This document shows, piece by piece, positions 25,457-33,743 of a stretch of 45,517 nucleotides of DNA (positions within the stretch are counted from its first letter, which is position 1; every line of letters begins with the position of its first letter). Under the pieces are notes generated by a model. That model saw nothing but the letters and a program-made list of their open reading frames with translations. It did no database searches and had not been told where the DNA came from. Made by a program: the position numbers and the translations under genes. This DNA is from Lachnospiraceae bacterium (lineage in GTDB: Bacteria; Bacillota; Clostridia; Lachnospirales; Lachnospiraceae), in NCBI GenBank assembly GCA_024693845.1, contig JAILKJ010000030.1:1-45517 (forward strand), read 5' to 3'.

Positions 25457-25707
25457 CCAGGCTCGTCGGTGATATAACGATACATTTCGGCCGCTTCTTC
25501 CTTGCGAACCGTCTCCTGTACCGCCAAAACCTCCACCTTCACATCCCGGTTTCCGAATCCGATGGAGATGATATCACCCACCTTGACCTCGGTTCCGGCC
25601 TTGGCCACCCTGTCGTTGATCATAACCCTGCCCGCATCACATGCCTCATTGGCAACGGTGCGGCGCTTGATCAGGCGGGACACCTTTAAATACTTATCCA
25701 AACGCAT
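25450..25707 (-). CDS. rqcP: S4-domain RNA-binding protein RqcP (YabO)
   Basis: An 85-residue protein made almost entirely of an S4 RNA-binding domain: MRLDKYLKVSRLIKRRTVANEACDAGRV with V-N-D equivalent MINDRVAKAGTEVKVGDII. In Bacillus subtilis this protein (YabO) is RqcP, which works with RqcH in poly-alanine tailing of stalled nascent chains. Position between HU and divIC matches the yabO locus. The ATG at 25705-25707 follows AAAGGAG; a longer frame from 25773 includes the upstream terminator hairpin and is rejected. The neighbours yabP and yabQ, which usually follow in spore formers, are absent. Confidence 0.88.
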   Translation of the reverse strand: MRLDKYLKVSRLIKRRTVANEACDAGRVMINDRVAKAGTEVKVGDIISIGFGNRDVKVEVLAVQETVRKEEAAEMYRYITDEPGK

Positions 25708-25723
25708 TTTTCTGCTCCTTTTT

Positions 25724-25763
25724 TGCAAGAAAAGAGCCATGCATACCTGGGCATGCATGGCTC
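25724..25763 (-). terminator. terminator after the HU gene
   Basis: An 11-bp perfect stem (GAGCCATGCAT / ATGCATGGCTC) with an 8-nt loop; the minus strand continues TTTTCTTGC. The T-run is short, so read-through into rqcP is likely. Confidence 0.75.
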
Positions 25764-25789
25764 GGATAGTCATAAATCTAAGGCAAGAA

Positions 25790-26068
25790 TTATTTCTTGT
25801 TTACAAGATCCTTCAGAGCCTTGCCGGCTTTGAACTTAGGAGCCTTGGAAGCCTTAATCTTCATAACAGCCTTGGTCTGAGGATTGATACCCTCTCTGGC
25901 TGCTCTCTTAACTACCTCAAAAGTACCGAAACCAACAAGCTGAACCTTGCCGCCCTTCTTAAGCTCTGCAGAAACAACTTCGGTAAATGCCTTAAGGGAA
26001 GCCTCGGCATCCTTCTTGGACAGTCCGGCATTATCAGCAATAGCTGCAACTAAATCTGCCTTGTTCAT
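25790..26068 (-). CDS. hup: HU family DNA-binding protein
   Basis: A 92-residue histone-like protein with the full HU fold. It opens with the helical MNKADLVAAIADNAGLSKKDAEA, contains the signature GFGTFEVVKRAAREGINPQT (DNA-binding arm and GTF motif) and ends with a basic ALKDLVNKK. It bends and compacts DNA as a homodimer. It has its own strong promoter (26132-26160), an AGGAGG-type ribosome site and a terminator, as expected for an abundant protein. Confidence 0.97.
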   Translation of the reverse strand: MNKADLVAAIADNAGLSKKDAEASLKAFTEVVSAELKKGGKVQLVGFGTFEVVKRAAREGINPQTKAVMKIKASKAPKFKAGKALKDLVNKK

Positions 26069-26131
26069 ATTTCATTTCCTCCTCTGATAAAATTGGATAT
26101 TTTGGGTTTTCTCGTGAAAACTCTAATACTA

Positions 26132-26160
26132 TTTATATTCTTTTTTCCCGCTCTTGTCAA
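26132..26160 (-). promoter_or_regulatory. strong sigma-A promoter for HU
   Basis: Minus strand TTGACA (26160-26155), 17-nt spacer, TATAAA (26137-26132). The -35 abuts the terminator of the upstream phosphoglucomutase gene. Confidence 0.88.
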
Positions 26161-26203
26161 GCGAAAAAAGGCCGTTTTCCCCTTTATTTTAGGGCTTTTT
26201 CGC
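26161..26203 (-). terminator. terminator after phosphoglucomutase
   Basis: GCGAAAAA...TTTTTCGC stem with an inner GGCC/GGGC pairing; the minus strand carries TTTTTT on its distal side. It could work in both directions. Confidence 0.65.
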
Positions 26204-26238
26204 GGTTTTTGTGTTATGGAAACCTGACCCTTTGAGGA

Positions 26239-27975
26239 TCAGTCCAGCATGGAGTTGATCAGCTCGAGAACCTCCTTGCCGAAGGCTTCGGATTTGGCAT
26301 CCGCATCCGCCAGATCCGTGCCCTTTACGCCGTAGTAGAACTTTACCTTGGGCTCGGTTCCGGAAGGACGTACGCAAAGCCATGCATTGTCCTCCAGATC
26401 GTAGTACAGCACGTTGGAGGAAGGAAGATTCGTGGAGCTTTCCTCTCCCGTTGCCGCATCCGTGATCTTGCCTGTCTTGTAATCGCGATAGGACAGAACC
26501 TTGTATCCGCCCAGGGTCTTGGGAGGCTCCTTGCGCAGGGTCTCCAGGATTTCTGCGATCTTGGCCAAGCCTTCCTTGCCCTTCAGGGTGATGGACTTGA
26601 TATCGTCCTTGTAATATCCGTATCTTTCATACAGAGAGATCATGGCATCCCAGAGGGTCATGCCTTTCTCCTTGTAGTAAGCTGCGCTCTCGGCCAGTGC
26701 CATAACCGCCACAATGGCATCCTTATCCCTTGCATGAGTTCCGATCAGGCAGCCGTAGCTCTCTTCAAAGCCGAACAGATAGGTGCCTTTGCCCTTCTGC
26801 TCAAAACCGAGGATCTGCTGTCCGATATATTTGAAGCCCGTAAGCACCTCGATAAGCTCCACGCCGTAGTAGGAAGCGATGGCATCTGCCATATTGCTGG
26901 TAACGATGGTCTTGATCAGGGCACCGTCATCGGGAAGACCCTTCAGCTCCTTGATCTGTCCGATCTCATAATCAGCCAGAAGGCAGCCGGACATATTACC
27001 GGTGAGGGTATGATATTCGCCGGTCTTGGAATCCTTCACATATACGCCCAATCTGTCGGCATCGGGATCGGTAGCCAGTACAAGCTCCGCATCCTTCTCT
27101 TTTGCCAGGGCAAGGCCAAGCTCAAAGGCCTCAGCCGCCTCGGGGTTCGGATAGGAAACCGTGGGGAAATTGCCGTCCGGCTTCTCCTGCTCGGGTACCA
27201 CATAAACCTTCTCGAAGCCCAGCTCCTTCAAAATGCGGCGGGCAGGAATGTTGCCGGTGCCGTGAAGGGGTGAATATACGATGGAAACCTTGTCCTTCAT
27301 CTTATCGATGGAATCCTGATGAAGAATGCGGCTCTTTAATGCCTCAATATAAGGATCGTCCACATCTGCGCCGATCTGCTGATACAGACCCTTTGCCTTG
27401 GCATCTTCCTTGGACATGGTCTTCACATCCGCATAATCCGTTACGGCTGCTACCTCGTCCATGATGCCGGTATCGTGAGGAGGTGTGATCTGTGCACCGT
27501 CCTCCCAGTAAACCTTGTATCCGTTGTATTCCGGCGGATTATGGCTGGCGGTGATATTGATACCTGCGATGCATCCCAGATGGCGAACCGCAAAGGACAG
27601 CTCCGGCGTGGGACGCAGAGACTCGAAAACATAAGCCTTGATCCCGTTGGCTGCCAGACACTTAGCCGCCTCATCGGCGAATTCGGGGCTGAAATTACGG
27701 CAGTCATATGCAATGGCTACGCCCTTCTCGCCGCCGCCCTGCTTGTTGATATAATTTGCAAGACCCTGGGTGGCTTTCCTTACGGTGTAAAAGTTCATTC
27801 TGTTCGTTCCGGCTCCGATCACGCCGCGAAGGCCTGCCGTACCGAATTCCAGAGACCGGTAAAAACGATCCTCGATCTCTGTCTCATTGCCCTCAAGGGC
27901 CTTCAGCTCCTGCTTTGTCTCCTCATCGAAATAAGGATCCGTCAGCCATTTCTGATACTCATCTCTGTAACCCAT
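26239..27975 (-). CDS. pgcA: alpha-phosphoglucomutase / phospho-sugar mutase
   Basis: A 578-residue cytoplasmic enzyme of the alpha-D-phosphohexomutase family, interconverting glucose-1-phosphate and glucose-6-phosphate and possibly mannose phosphates. The catalytic phosphoserine is S144 in TASHNPPEYNGYK, the magnesium loop is DPDADR (303-308), the sugar-binding loop is GFEESYG and the phosphate-binding loop is RPSGTEPK. Length and the opening YQKWLTDPYFDEETKQEL match Bacillota PgcA. Start: ATG 27973-27975 behind CAGGAGGT. It has its own promoter and terminator, and the product feeds cell-wall sugar synthesis. Confidence 0.92.
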   Translation of the reverse strand: MGYRDEYQKWLTDPYFDEETKQELKALEGNETEIEDRFYRSLEFGTAGLRGVIGAGTNRMNFYTVRKATQGLANYINKQGGGEKGVAIAYDCRNFSPEFADEAAKCLAANGIKAYVFESLRPTPELSFAVRHLGCIAGINITASHNPPEYNGYKVYWEDGAQITPPHDTGIMDEVAAVTDYADVKTMSKEDAKAKGLYQQIGADVDDPYIEALKSRILHQDSIDKMKDKVSIVYSPLHGTGNIPARRILKELGFEKVYVVPEQEKPDGNFPTVSYPNPEAAEAFELGLALAKEKDAELVLATDPDADRLGVYVKDSKTGEYHTLTGNMSGCLLADYEIGQIKELKGLPDDGALIKTIVTSNMADAIASYYGVELIEVLTGFKYIGQQILGFEQKGKGTYLFGFEESYGCLIGTHARDKDAIVAVMALAESAAYYKEKGMTLWDAMISLYERYGYYKDDIKSITLKGKEGLAKIAEILETLRKEPPKTLGGYKVLSYRDYKTGKITDAATGEESSTNLPSSNVLYYDLEDNAWLCVRPSGTEPKVKFYYGVKGTDLADADAKSEAFGKEVLELINSMLD

Positions 27976-28042
27976 ACTGTACCTCCTGACTATTTATCCG
28001 AATCATACTTTCGGTAGATTCACAAATCCTGAAAACAGCTAT

Positions 28043-28051
28043 ATTTTACCA
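28043..28051 (-). promoter_or_regulatory. extended -10 promoter for phosphoglucomutase
   Basis: Minus strand TAAAAT (28048-28043) preceded by TGG. The -35 at 17 nt is weak (TGTTAA). Confidence 0.5.
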
Positions 28052-28085
28052 CAGATCCTGCTGTATTAACAGTTCCATCTTAGGC

Positions 28086-29903
28086 TTATTTAACCTTTAC
28101 GGTGAAGGTCACGTTCTTCTCAGCCTCTTTGCAGCTCTTATCGCCGGCCGCACTTACCTTGACCGTGATCTTGTAGGAACCCTTCGCAAGTCCTTTTTTG
28201 ATCGTAAGCTTTCCGTTTTTCTTATTTACGGAAAAAGATTTCCTGAAGTTTTTGGAGCCCTTCTTAGCGGATACAAGCGCATACCGAATGGCGCCCTTTG
28301 TATTCTTTTTGTCCGTAAAACGGTAGAGCTTGTTTGCGGCAATGGACTGTTTCTTTTTCTTAAGCTTAGAGAAAGCGATCTTGTATGTCTTCTTGATGGT
28401 TTTGACATTCAGCGTGTTCGCTGCTTTTTCTACTACCTGTCCGGGATCATCTTTCTTTGAAACGACTGGTGTTTCATCAACATCCTTAAGCGTGATGCTG
28501 AAGGTCCTGTCGTCATACAGATCAGGATATACAAAATCACCTCCGTCGTCTTTTGTTGCGTCACGAACTCTTAAATGTAGTTCAAAACTTTTTCTGGTTT
28601 CGGCTTCATAATCTAATACCTGTTTTGCTTTAATTCTTCCATCCGGCAAAACCTCAAAAAGATCGGTATCTCCGCCAAGGGCGACCACCTCGTTATTGCG
28701 AAACTCCGTATGTGATTCGTCCGTATCATAATCCGAGAACGTGGCTGCATTCAATGCAAATTCAGCATTCTCCTGAATCTCAATTTCATTTGAATCGTTG
28801 GTAAAGTAAGGCTTCTCGTTCTCATCCGTGATTGTAATATAAAACCTGGTACTGTCTCTGGCTGCCAGGTGCTCGGTGTCACAGACCTCTACATCAATAT
28901 AGAGATTCTTATCCTTATCTCGTTCATAGTCAAAGTAATCTACGCCGGCTTTCATTGTGACCACACCTGTATCAGGATCAATTTCAAACAGATCCTTAGC
29001 TGTCCCACCTATAATATCAAAAAGGTAATCATTGCCCTCTTTATCATTTGCTTGAATCTTGCCTGCTACTGCTTTGGTGGCGTTCTCGGGAACACTGAGC
29101 TTGGTCTTATCAACATTAATAAAGTAAGGCAGTGTATTAAGTTCGACCGGATTTTGGTCTGCATCCAGGAATTCGATGGATCTGATGGATATCTTCCCCG
29201 TTCCGCCCTTGGCATCCTTCACTTCCCAGGAAAGTCCGGTGATATGCTGAAGGACATCACTTCCCTCCGGCGCCTTGTTTTTATTAACCCAATCCAATAT
29301 ATTGATCATATTGTTTTCGCCGGCTCCTATAAAACCACAACCAAACTCGTGTTCGGGGGTCATATCATACAAAACCGTCTCATAGTCCTCACTTTCTTCT
29401 ACATAGATCCCCGGCTCGGATCCTTCCCCGGCAGCCTGTTCACTGAGCGTATTCATGATTTTAAGCCATACCGGACCGCTACACTTTGACGTGATGCGGA
29501 TATATTTGATCCCGAGAGTATTAAAACTCACCCCGGAATGATCATCCATAAAGTAAACAGAGATACCGGCCTTGGGATATTTCAAAGTCCCGGCGGCCGC
29601 CGCTTCTGCTGTCCATTCCGGCTCCGCTCCAATTTTCATGATGCTTTCCGCATAAACTGATCCATCCCCCTTTTGATAAAGAGGCGCACCGGCATTTGGC
29701 GTTATTTCTGTACCAATGTTATGATCATCCTTAAACGTATACCATTCCGTTAGATCCGAGACACTACCGACTGTCACCTGAGTCCCGCTGCAGTAGTCAC
29801 CCGGTTCAGCGTACACGTCCCCGTAAAATCCCGGCAGAAGCATTTCAAACAGCATGGCTGCGATAACAATAAATCCCACTTTTTTCCTCATCTCACCATT
29901 CAT
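28086..29903 (-). CDS. secreted cadherin-like repeat protein with lysine-rich C-terminus
   Basis: A 605-residue protein with a signal peptide (about residues 1-31, ending near VYAEP). The first 250 residues are beta-rich, possibly carbohydrate-binding, but not assigned. Two cadherin-like repeats follow (about 260-480), with linker motifs DENEKPYF and PENATKAVAGKI and the LDYEAET segment; such repeats bind calcium. The last 110 residues are very lysine-rich beta repeats (KKNGKLTIKKGLAKGSYKITVKV) of a type common in Lachnospiraceae surface proteins. No LPXTG or membrane anchor. The ATG at 29901-29903 follows GGGAGG. It is divergent from the beta-helix lipoprotein gene at 30079. Confidence 0.75.
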   Translation of the reverse strand: MNGEMRKKVGFIVIAAMLFEMLLPGFYGDVYAEPGDYCSGTQVTVGSVSDLTEWYTFKDDHNIGTEITPNAGAPLYQKGDGSVYAESIMKIGAEPEWTAEAAAAGTLKYPKAGISVYFMDDHSGVSFNTLGIKYIRITSKCSGPVWLKIMNTLSEQAAGEGSEPGIYVEESEDYETVLYDMTPEHEFGCGFIGAGENNMINILDWVNKNKAPEGSDVLQHITGLSWEVKDAKGGTGKISIRSIEFLDADQNPVELNTLPYFINVDKTKLSVPENATKAVAGKIQANDKEGNDYLFDIIGGTAKDLFEIDPDTGVVTMKAGVDYFDYERDKDKNLYIDVEVCDTEHLAARDSTRFYITITDENEKPYFTNDSNEIEIQENAEFALNAATFSDYDTDESHTEFRNNEVVALGGDTDLFEVLPDGRIKAKQVLDYEAETRKSFELHLRVRDATKDDGGDFVYPDLYDDRTFSITLKDVDETPVVSKKDDPGQVVEKAANTLNVKTIKKTYKIAFSKLKKKKQSIAANKLYRFTDKKNTKGAIRYALVSAKKGSKNFRKSFSVNKKNGKLTIKKGLAKGSYKITVKVSAAGDKSCKEAEKNVTFTVKVK

Positions 29904-29943
29904 GATCGTTCCTCCCCGGCAGATACAAAATAAGTCTGTTAGT

Positions 29944-29949
29944 ATTATA
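29944..29949 (-). promoter_or_regulatory. -10 element for the cadherin-like gene
   Basis: TATAAT on the minus strand, about 40 nt before the start codon, within the 175-bp divergent gap 29904-30078. No good -35 is seen, and no clear plus-strand promoter for the lipoprotein gene. Confidence 0.4.
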
Positions 29950-30078
29950 TCCCAGGATCAGACAAATGAACACACATTCATCAAACATTTTACACACTTT
30001 CCTCATAGATTGCCCACATCCTGAACAAACTTTTCCTTTATCCTTTCTCTCATCAAACAAAGAAAGGAAGTGGCCCAT

Positions 30079-31593
30079 ATGATGAGGAAAAAATTATTCC
30101 TGGCAGGTCTTTGTACCGTTTCACTCATTTGCCTTACCACAGGATGCGCAAGCGAGAGCAACATCGGGGCAGATGTAGAGACCACCACACAAGCCAGTAC
30201 AACAGAAGACAATGACACTGCAACAGATACAGATGATATAAGCAATACCGAACCTGAAGTTATTACCGAGAGCAAGGAAAACAATGAAGCCGGCGGACAT
30301 GTGATAGAAGCTGACGGAACAACCGAAGAATATTCCAATGTAAACATTGAAAAGACCGGGGACTCCGAAGGAGATGAAGCTGATTTTTACGGTGAGAACA
30401 GTGCCGTATTTGCCACAAACGGAGCAACCCTTACCCTCTCCGATCTGAACGTCCATACAAACGGGACCCACGCCAACGGCATCTTTTCCTATGGAGAAGG
30501 CACAACCGTGAATATCTCGGATTCCACCATTGAGACAGAAGGCAACTGCTCCGGCGGTATCATGACAACAGGCGGCGGCACCATGAATGCCGAAAACCTG
30601 ACGATCCATACAACCGGACGCTCCTCTGCCGCCATCCGCTCCGACCGTGGCGGCGGAACCGTTAATGTGAGCGGCGGAAGCTATTCCACCGATGGGACCG
30701 GGTCCCCTGCCATCTACTCAACGGCTGATATCACCGTATCGGATGCCGAGCTTACTTCCACTGCTTCCGAAGGCATTGTGGTGGAAGGCAAAAACTCCGT
30801 AACTCTGAATAATGTAACGCTGAATGCTGACAACAACCAGATTAACAGTGATAAATCAAATACCTATAAAGCCGTCATGATCTATCAGTCCATGTCAGGA
30901 GACGCCGCCGAAGGCAAAGCCTCCTTTACCATGAAGGGCGGATCCTTAACCAATGAAAACGGGGATGTTTTCTTTGTAAACAATACCGTGGCTGACATCA
31001 CTCTAAGCGGGGCAGCCATCACCAACAACGGCGATGGGGCCTTTCTTCGGGCCGAAGCTGCCGGCTGGGGCAATGAAGGATCTAACGGCGGTCATGTTAA
31101 CATGTATGCCACCGATCAGGAAATAAACGGGGATATCGTTGTAGATGATATCTCTACACTAAATCTGTACTTATCCGGTAATTCTTCTTTTAACGGCGCT
31201 ATCAACACGGATGGTGCAAAGGGCAGTGTATATGTTGAGTTAAAGGACGGCTCCGCTTGGACTCTGACCGGAGATTCTTACATCGGTAGCCTCTCCTGTG
31301 AGGCCGGCAGCATCAATCTTAACGGTTATAAACTTTATGTGGATGGAAAAGAGTATACGGAAGGATCTTCTTCCACCGGACAGGCATATGAGATCAAAGT
31401 ACAATCCTCCGGTGGTGACAAGCAAGCTCCTCCGGATGGTGATAAGCCCGAGGGCATGGAAGATGGAGATACACCGCCCGAGCCTCCGGAAGGGATGGAA
31501 AATCCCCCTGAAAAGCCTTCGGAAGATAAGAAACAGCCTCCCGAAAAACCCTCAGGGGACATGGAACAGCCTCCCGAGAAACCCTCGCGATAA
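30079..31593 (+). CDS. beta-helix lipoprotein with proline-rich tail
   Basis: A 504-residue lipoprotein: signal peptide with lipobox LTTGC (C23), then a Thr/Asp/Glu-rich linker to about residue 75. About 330 residues of short Gly/Asn/Thr-rich repeats (VNISDSTIETEGNCSGGIMTT and similar) should fold as a right-handed parallel beta-helix, as in adhesins and polysaccharide lyases. The last 60 residues are Pro/Glu/Lys-rich with three PPEKPS units. I see no catalytic motif. The first ATG (30079) is 8 nt from AGGAAG; the GTG at 30070 is too close to that site. It is the only plus-strand gene between 9.3 and 45.5 kb. Confidence 0.8.
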   Translation: MMRKKLFLAGLCTVSLICLTTGCASESNIGADVETTTQASTTEDNDTATDTDDISNTEPEVITESKENNEAGGHVIEADGTTEEYSNVNIEKTGDSEGDEADFYGENSAVFATNGATLTLSDLNVHTNGTHANGIFSYGEGTTVNISDSTIETEGNCSGGIMTTGGGTMNAENLTIHTTGRSSAAIRSDRGGGTVNVSGGSYSTDGTGSPAIYSTADITVSDAELTSTASEGIVVEGKNSVTLNNVTLNADNNQINSDKSNTYKAVMIYQSMSGDAAEGKASFTMKGGSLTNENGDVFFVNNTVADITLSGAAITNNGDGAFLRAEAAGWGNEGSNGGHVNMYATDQEINGDIVVDDISTLNLYLSGNSSFNGAINTDGAKGSVYVELKDGSAWTLTGDSYIGSLSCEAGSINLNGYKLYVDGKEYTEGSSSTGQAYEIKVQSSGGDKQAPPDGDKPEGMEDGDTPPEPPEGMENPPEKPSEDKKQPPEKPSGDMEQPPEKPSR

Positions 31594-31599
31594 AAATTC

Positions 31600-31637
31600 C
31601 CCTCCCCTGCCTTAACCGCGGCGAGGGAGGGTTTATA
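31600..31637 (+). terminator. terminator after beta-helix lipoprotein gene
   Basis: CCCTCCC (31600-31606) pairs with GGGAGGG (31625-31631), extended by an inner GCC/GGC, followed by TTTATAT. Confidence 0.65.
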
Positions 31638-31660
31638 TAATTACTTGTTTTAAAGTCATA

Positions 31661-31680
31661 AGCCCCGGATCACCGGGGCC
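31661..31680 (-). terminator. possible terminator after the small membrane protein gene
   Basis: A GC-rich stem (GGCCCCGG / CCGGGGCT on the minus strand) with a 4-nt loop, lacking a strong T-run. It ends the gdpP-rplI-dnaB-membrane protein unit. Confidence 0.45.
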
Positions 31681-31713
31681 TTTACTCAGATTCAGTTTGA
31701 TCAATATGATATC

Positions 31714-32181
31714 TTACGCAATACCTGTCTTCTGGTATTGAGACCAGGCGCTGTAGAGCTCAAAGGTGAGGGTTACCAGATAGCCGGCAACCAGCAGGGG
31801 CCATACTCCCTCGATCCTGTGGAAGATGAAGTATTTGAAGAGGCAGTCCGCGCCGGTGTAGATGAAAAGAACAAAGGAGCAGACACGGCTCTTGAAAAAC
31901 TGAATGCCCAGGGTAAGCGCCACGACCACAATGTAATCGATCCACACATTGGAGAACATGTTACGGCTGCTGGTAACGCCCAACAGACCGGTCAGGATAT
32001 TGCCCACGCGATTCTGCATCACGTAGGACATGATCACAATGAAATAGAAGATCGTACAGCACAGATTCAGGTTAGTCAGCTGCTTGCGGTGGGTAGGATG
32101 CCGGTAAAACTCCTGCTTTGTCATGAGCTTGCCGTAAAAGCCTCCCGCCTGAGGATTTCCGTTCTGCATGTTGTTGTTCAT
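31714..32181 (-). CDS. small polytopic membrane protein
   Basis: A 155-residue protein with an Asn/Gly/Gln-rich N-terminus (MNNNMQNGNPQAGGFYG) and about four membrane segments (about residues 39-56, 80-97, 102-119, 125-145). I do not recognise a named family; proteins of this form are annotated as hypothetical in Lachnospiraceae. The ATG at 32179-32181 follows GAGGGAGGG. It is the last gene after dnaB, separated from it by the 160-bp hairpin element. No function is claimed. Confidence 0.7.
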   Translation of the reverse strand: MNNNMQNGNPQAGGFYGKLMTKQEFYRHPTHRKQLTNLNLCCTIFYFIVIMSYVMQNRVGNILTGLLGVTSSRNMFSNVWIDYIVVVALTLGIQFFKSRVCSFVLFIYTGADCLFKYFIFHRIEGVWPLLVAGYLVTLTFELYSAWSQYQKTGIA

Positions 32182-32209
32182 AATTACCCTCCCTCATTAC
32201 GTTTGTTTT

Positions 32210-32369
32210 TTCTCAGAACCATTCGCAAACCCGCACCTGCGGTGCTTTTCATGCCCTTCGGGCATTTCGTTTGCTCATGAATGGCTGTCGCCATATAAAT
32301 TTTCAAAAACATGCTCGTTTCTGCAAGCAGAACTCGCATATTTATTGAAAATTTGCATGGTTCTGAGAA
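32210..32369. repeat. 160-bp multi-hairpin palindromic element at the dnaB 3' end
   Basis: The ends are a perfect 13-bp inverted repeat, TTCTCAGAACCAT (32210-32222) and ATGGTTCTGAGAA (32357-32369), extended by GCAAA/TTTGC after a 2-nt bulge. Inside are GCACC-TGC-GGTGC (32233-32245), ATGCCC-TTC-GGGCAT (32251-32265), ATGGC-TGTC-GCCAT (32281-32294) and a 10-bp pair AAATTTTCAA/TTGAAAATTT (32297-32306, 32345-32354) that encloses TTCTGC-AA-GCAGAA (32319-32332). The right end lies within dnaB and supplies its last residues and stop codon. It has no transposase. It looks like a non-autonomous repeat (MITE or REP-like) or a structured RNA. Confidence 0.75.
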
Positions 32370-33706
32370 TGTTCCATATTTACAAACCTGGTATACTCCG
32401 GTAACCATACAAGGTCTACGGTGCCCAGCGGACCGTTACGCTGTTTACCGATGATGATCTCGGCTATACCTTTCTTTTCACTTTTTTCTTTGTTGTAGTA
32501 TTCATCACGGTAGCTGAACATTACAACGTCCGCATCCTGCTCGATGGCTCCGGATTCCCTCAAATCCGAAAGCATGGGACGTTTGTCCGGACGGCTTTCC
32601 ACGGCACGGGAAAGCTGGGAAAGTGCTATCACGGGAACGTTCAACTCTCTGGCCAGCGCCTTCAGGGAACGGGAGATCTCCGAGATCTCCTGCTGACGGG
32701 AATCCGTCCTGCCGCTGCCGCTCATCAGCTGAAGGTAATCGATGATGACCAGCTTTAAGTCATGTTCCAGTTTATATTTTCTGCATTTGCTGCGAAGCTC
32801 CGATACGGTGATACCGGGGGTATCGTCAATGATCAGATTGGACATACCGATCTGTCCGCCGCTCTCCAAAAGGCTCTCCCAGTCCTCATCGGACAGGTTT
32901 CCGCTTCGGATCTTCTGGGCATCCACCTTGGATTCCATGGCCAGCAGTCTGTTGACCAGCTGCTGCTTTGACATTTCCAGCGAGAAGATCGCCACCGGCA
33001 GACCGCTGTGGATGCAGGCATATTCCGCAATGTTGAGCACAAAAGCCGTTTTACCCATGGAAGGTCTTGCAGCGATCAGGATCAGATCCGAATTCTGCAA
33101 TCCCGCCGTTTTATAATCCAGATCCAGGAAGCCCGTTGCGATACCCGTCAGGTTTCCGTCCATCTTGCTGGCCCGCTCGATCTGATTCATGGCGTCTGCC
33201 ACGATCTTGCGGATGGGTACGAACTCTCCGGTATTACGCCTCTGTACCAGATCGAAGATCCTCTTCTCCGCATCCTCCAGGATGGAGTTGGTCTCTTCCT
33301 TACCGGCGTAGCAGTTGCCGGCAATATCCTCATTCACGCGAATGAGTCTGCGAAGCAGGGACTTCTCCCTTACGATGGCACAATACTGCTCCAGATGATA
33401 GATGGAGTACGCATCCGAGGAAAGCTCCCGCAAAAACTCCAGGCTGGAAACCTCGGCGGGCATTCCCTTTTCCCGAAGACGGTTCTGAAGGGTGATCAGA
33501 TCCACCTCTTCGTTCTTTTCATTGAGCTCCACCATGGCCTCAAAGACCACACTATGCTGTTTGTTATAAAAATCGTCCGCATTCAGCAGCTCACAGGCTT
33601 TATCGAGAGAGTCCTTATCCATCAGCATGGAAGCGATAACGGAGCGTTCCGCCTCAATGTTTTTGGGCATCTCCCGCCGGATGAGCTGTTCGTTTTCCTG
33701 ATCCAT
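32342..33706 (-). CDS. dnaB: replicative DNA helicase
   Basis: A 454-residue hexameric helicase. The N-terminal DnaB domain covers about residues 10-115, the linker helix follows, and the RecA-type motor has Walker A ARPSMGKT (214-221), VIIDYLQLM, the SRAVESRPDKRP region and IIGKQRNGPLGTV. The ATG at 33704-33706 has GAGG 7 nt upstream; a TTG at 33712 is less likely. The C-terminus after RFVNME (residues HSQNHANFQ) is unlike typical DnaB ends and is encoded by the inserted hairpin element. Last core gene of gdpP-rplI-dnaB. A 7-bp hairpin touches the ribosome site. Confidence 0.96.
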   Translation of the reverse strand: MDQENEQLIRREMPKNIEAERSVIASMLMDKDSLDKACELLNADDFYNKQHSVVFEAMVELNEKNEEVDLITLQNRLREKGMPAEVSSLEFLRELSSDAYSIYHLEQYCAIVREKSLLRRLIRVNEDIAGNCYAGKEETNSILEDAEKRIFDLVQRRNTGEFVPIRKIVADAMNQIERASKMDGNLTGIATGFLDLDYKTAGLQNSDLILIAARPSMGKTAFVLNIAEYACIHSGLPVAIFSLEMSKQQLVNRLLAMESKVDAQKIRSGNLSDEDWESLLESGGQIGMSNLIIDDTPGITVSELRSKCRKYKLEHDLKLVIIDYLQLMSGSGRTDSRQQEISEISRSLKALARELNVPVIALSQLSRAVESRPDKRPMLSDLRESGAIEQDADVVMFSYRDEYYNKEKSEKKGIAEIIIGKQRNGPLGTVDLVWLPEYTRFVNMEHSQNHANFQ

Positions 33707-33717
33707 ATCCAAACCTC

Positions 33718-33737
33718 AAACGGAAAAATATCCGTTT
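33718..33737 (-). promoter_or_regulatory. hairpin next to the dnaB ribosome binding site
   Basis: AAACGGA and TCCGTTT form a perfect 7-bp stem with a 6-nt loop, ending directly before the GAGG of dnaB. It could affect translation start or protect the message between rplI and dnaB. Confidence 0.45.
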
Positions 33738-33743
33738 AGCAAT

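Noticed and set aside
32210-32369. Simple rho-independent terminator after dnaB
   Set aside because: None of the small hairpins is followed by a T-run, and the nested long inverted repeats are not explained by a terminator.
32184-32408. Minus-strand open frame of 74 codons through the hairpin element
   Set aside because: It is created by the structured repeat and overlaps dnaB in another frame; no ribosome site and no protein-like composition.
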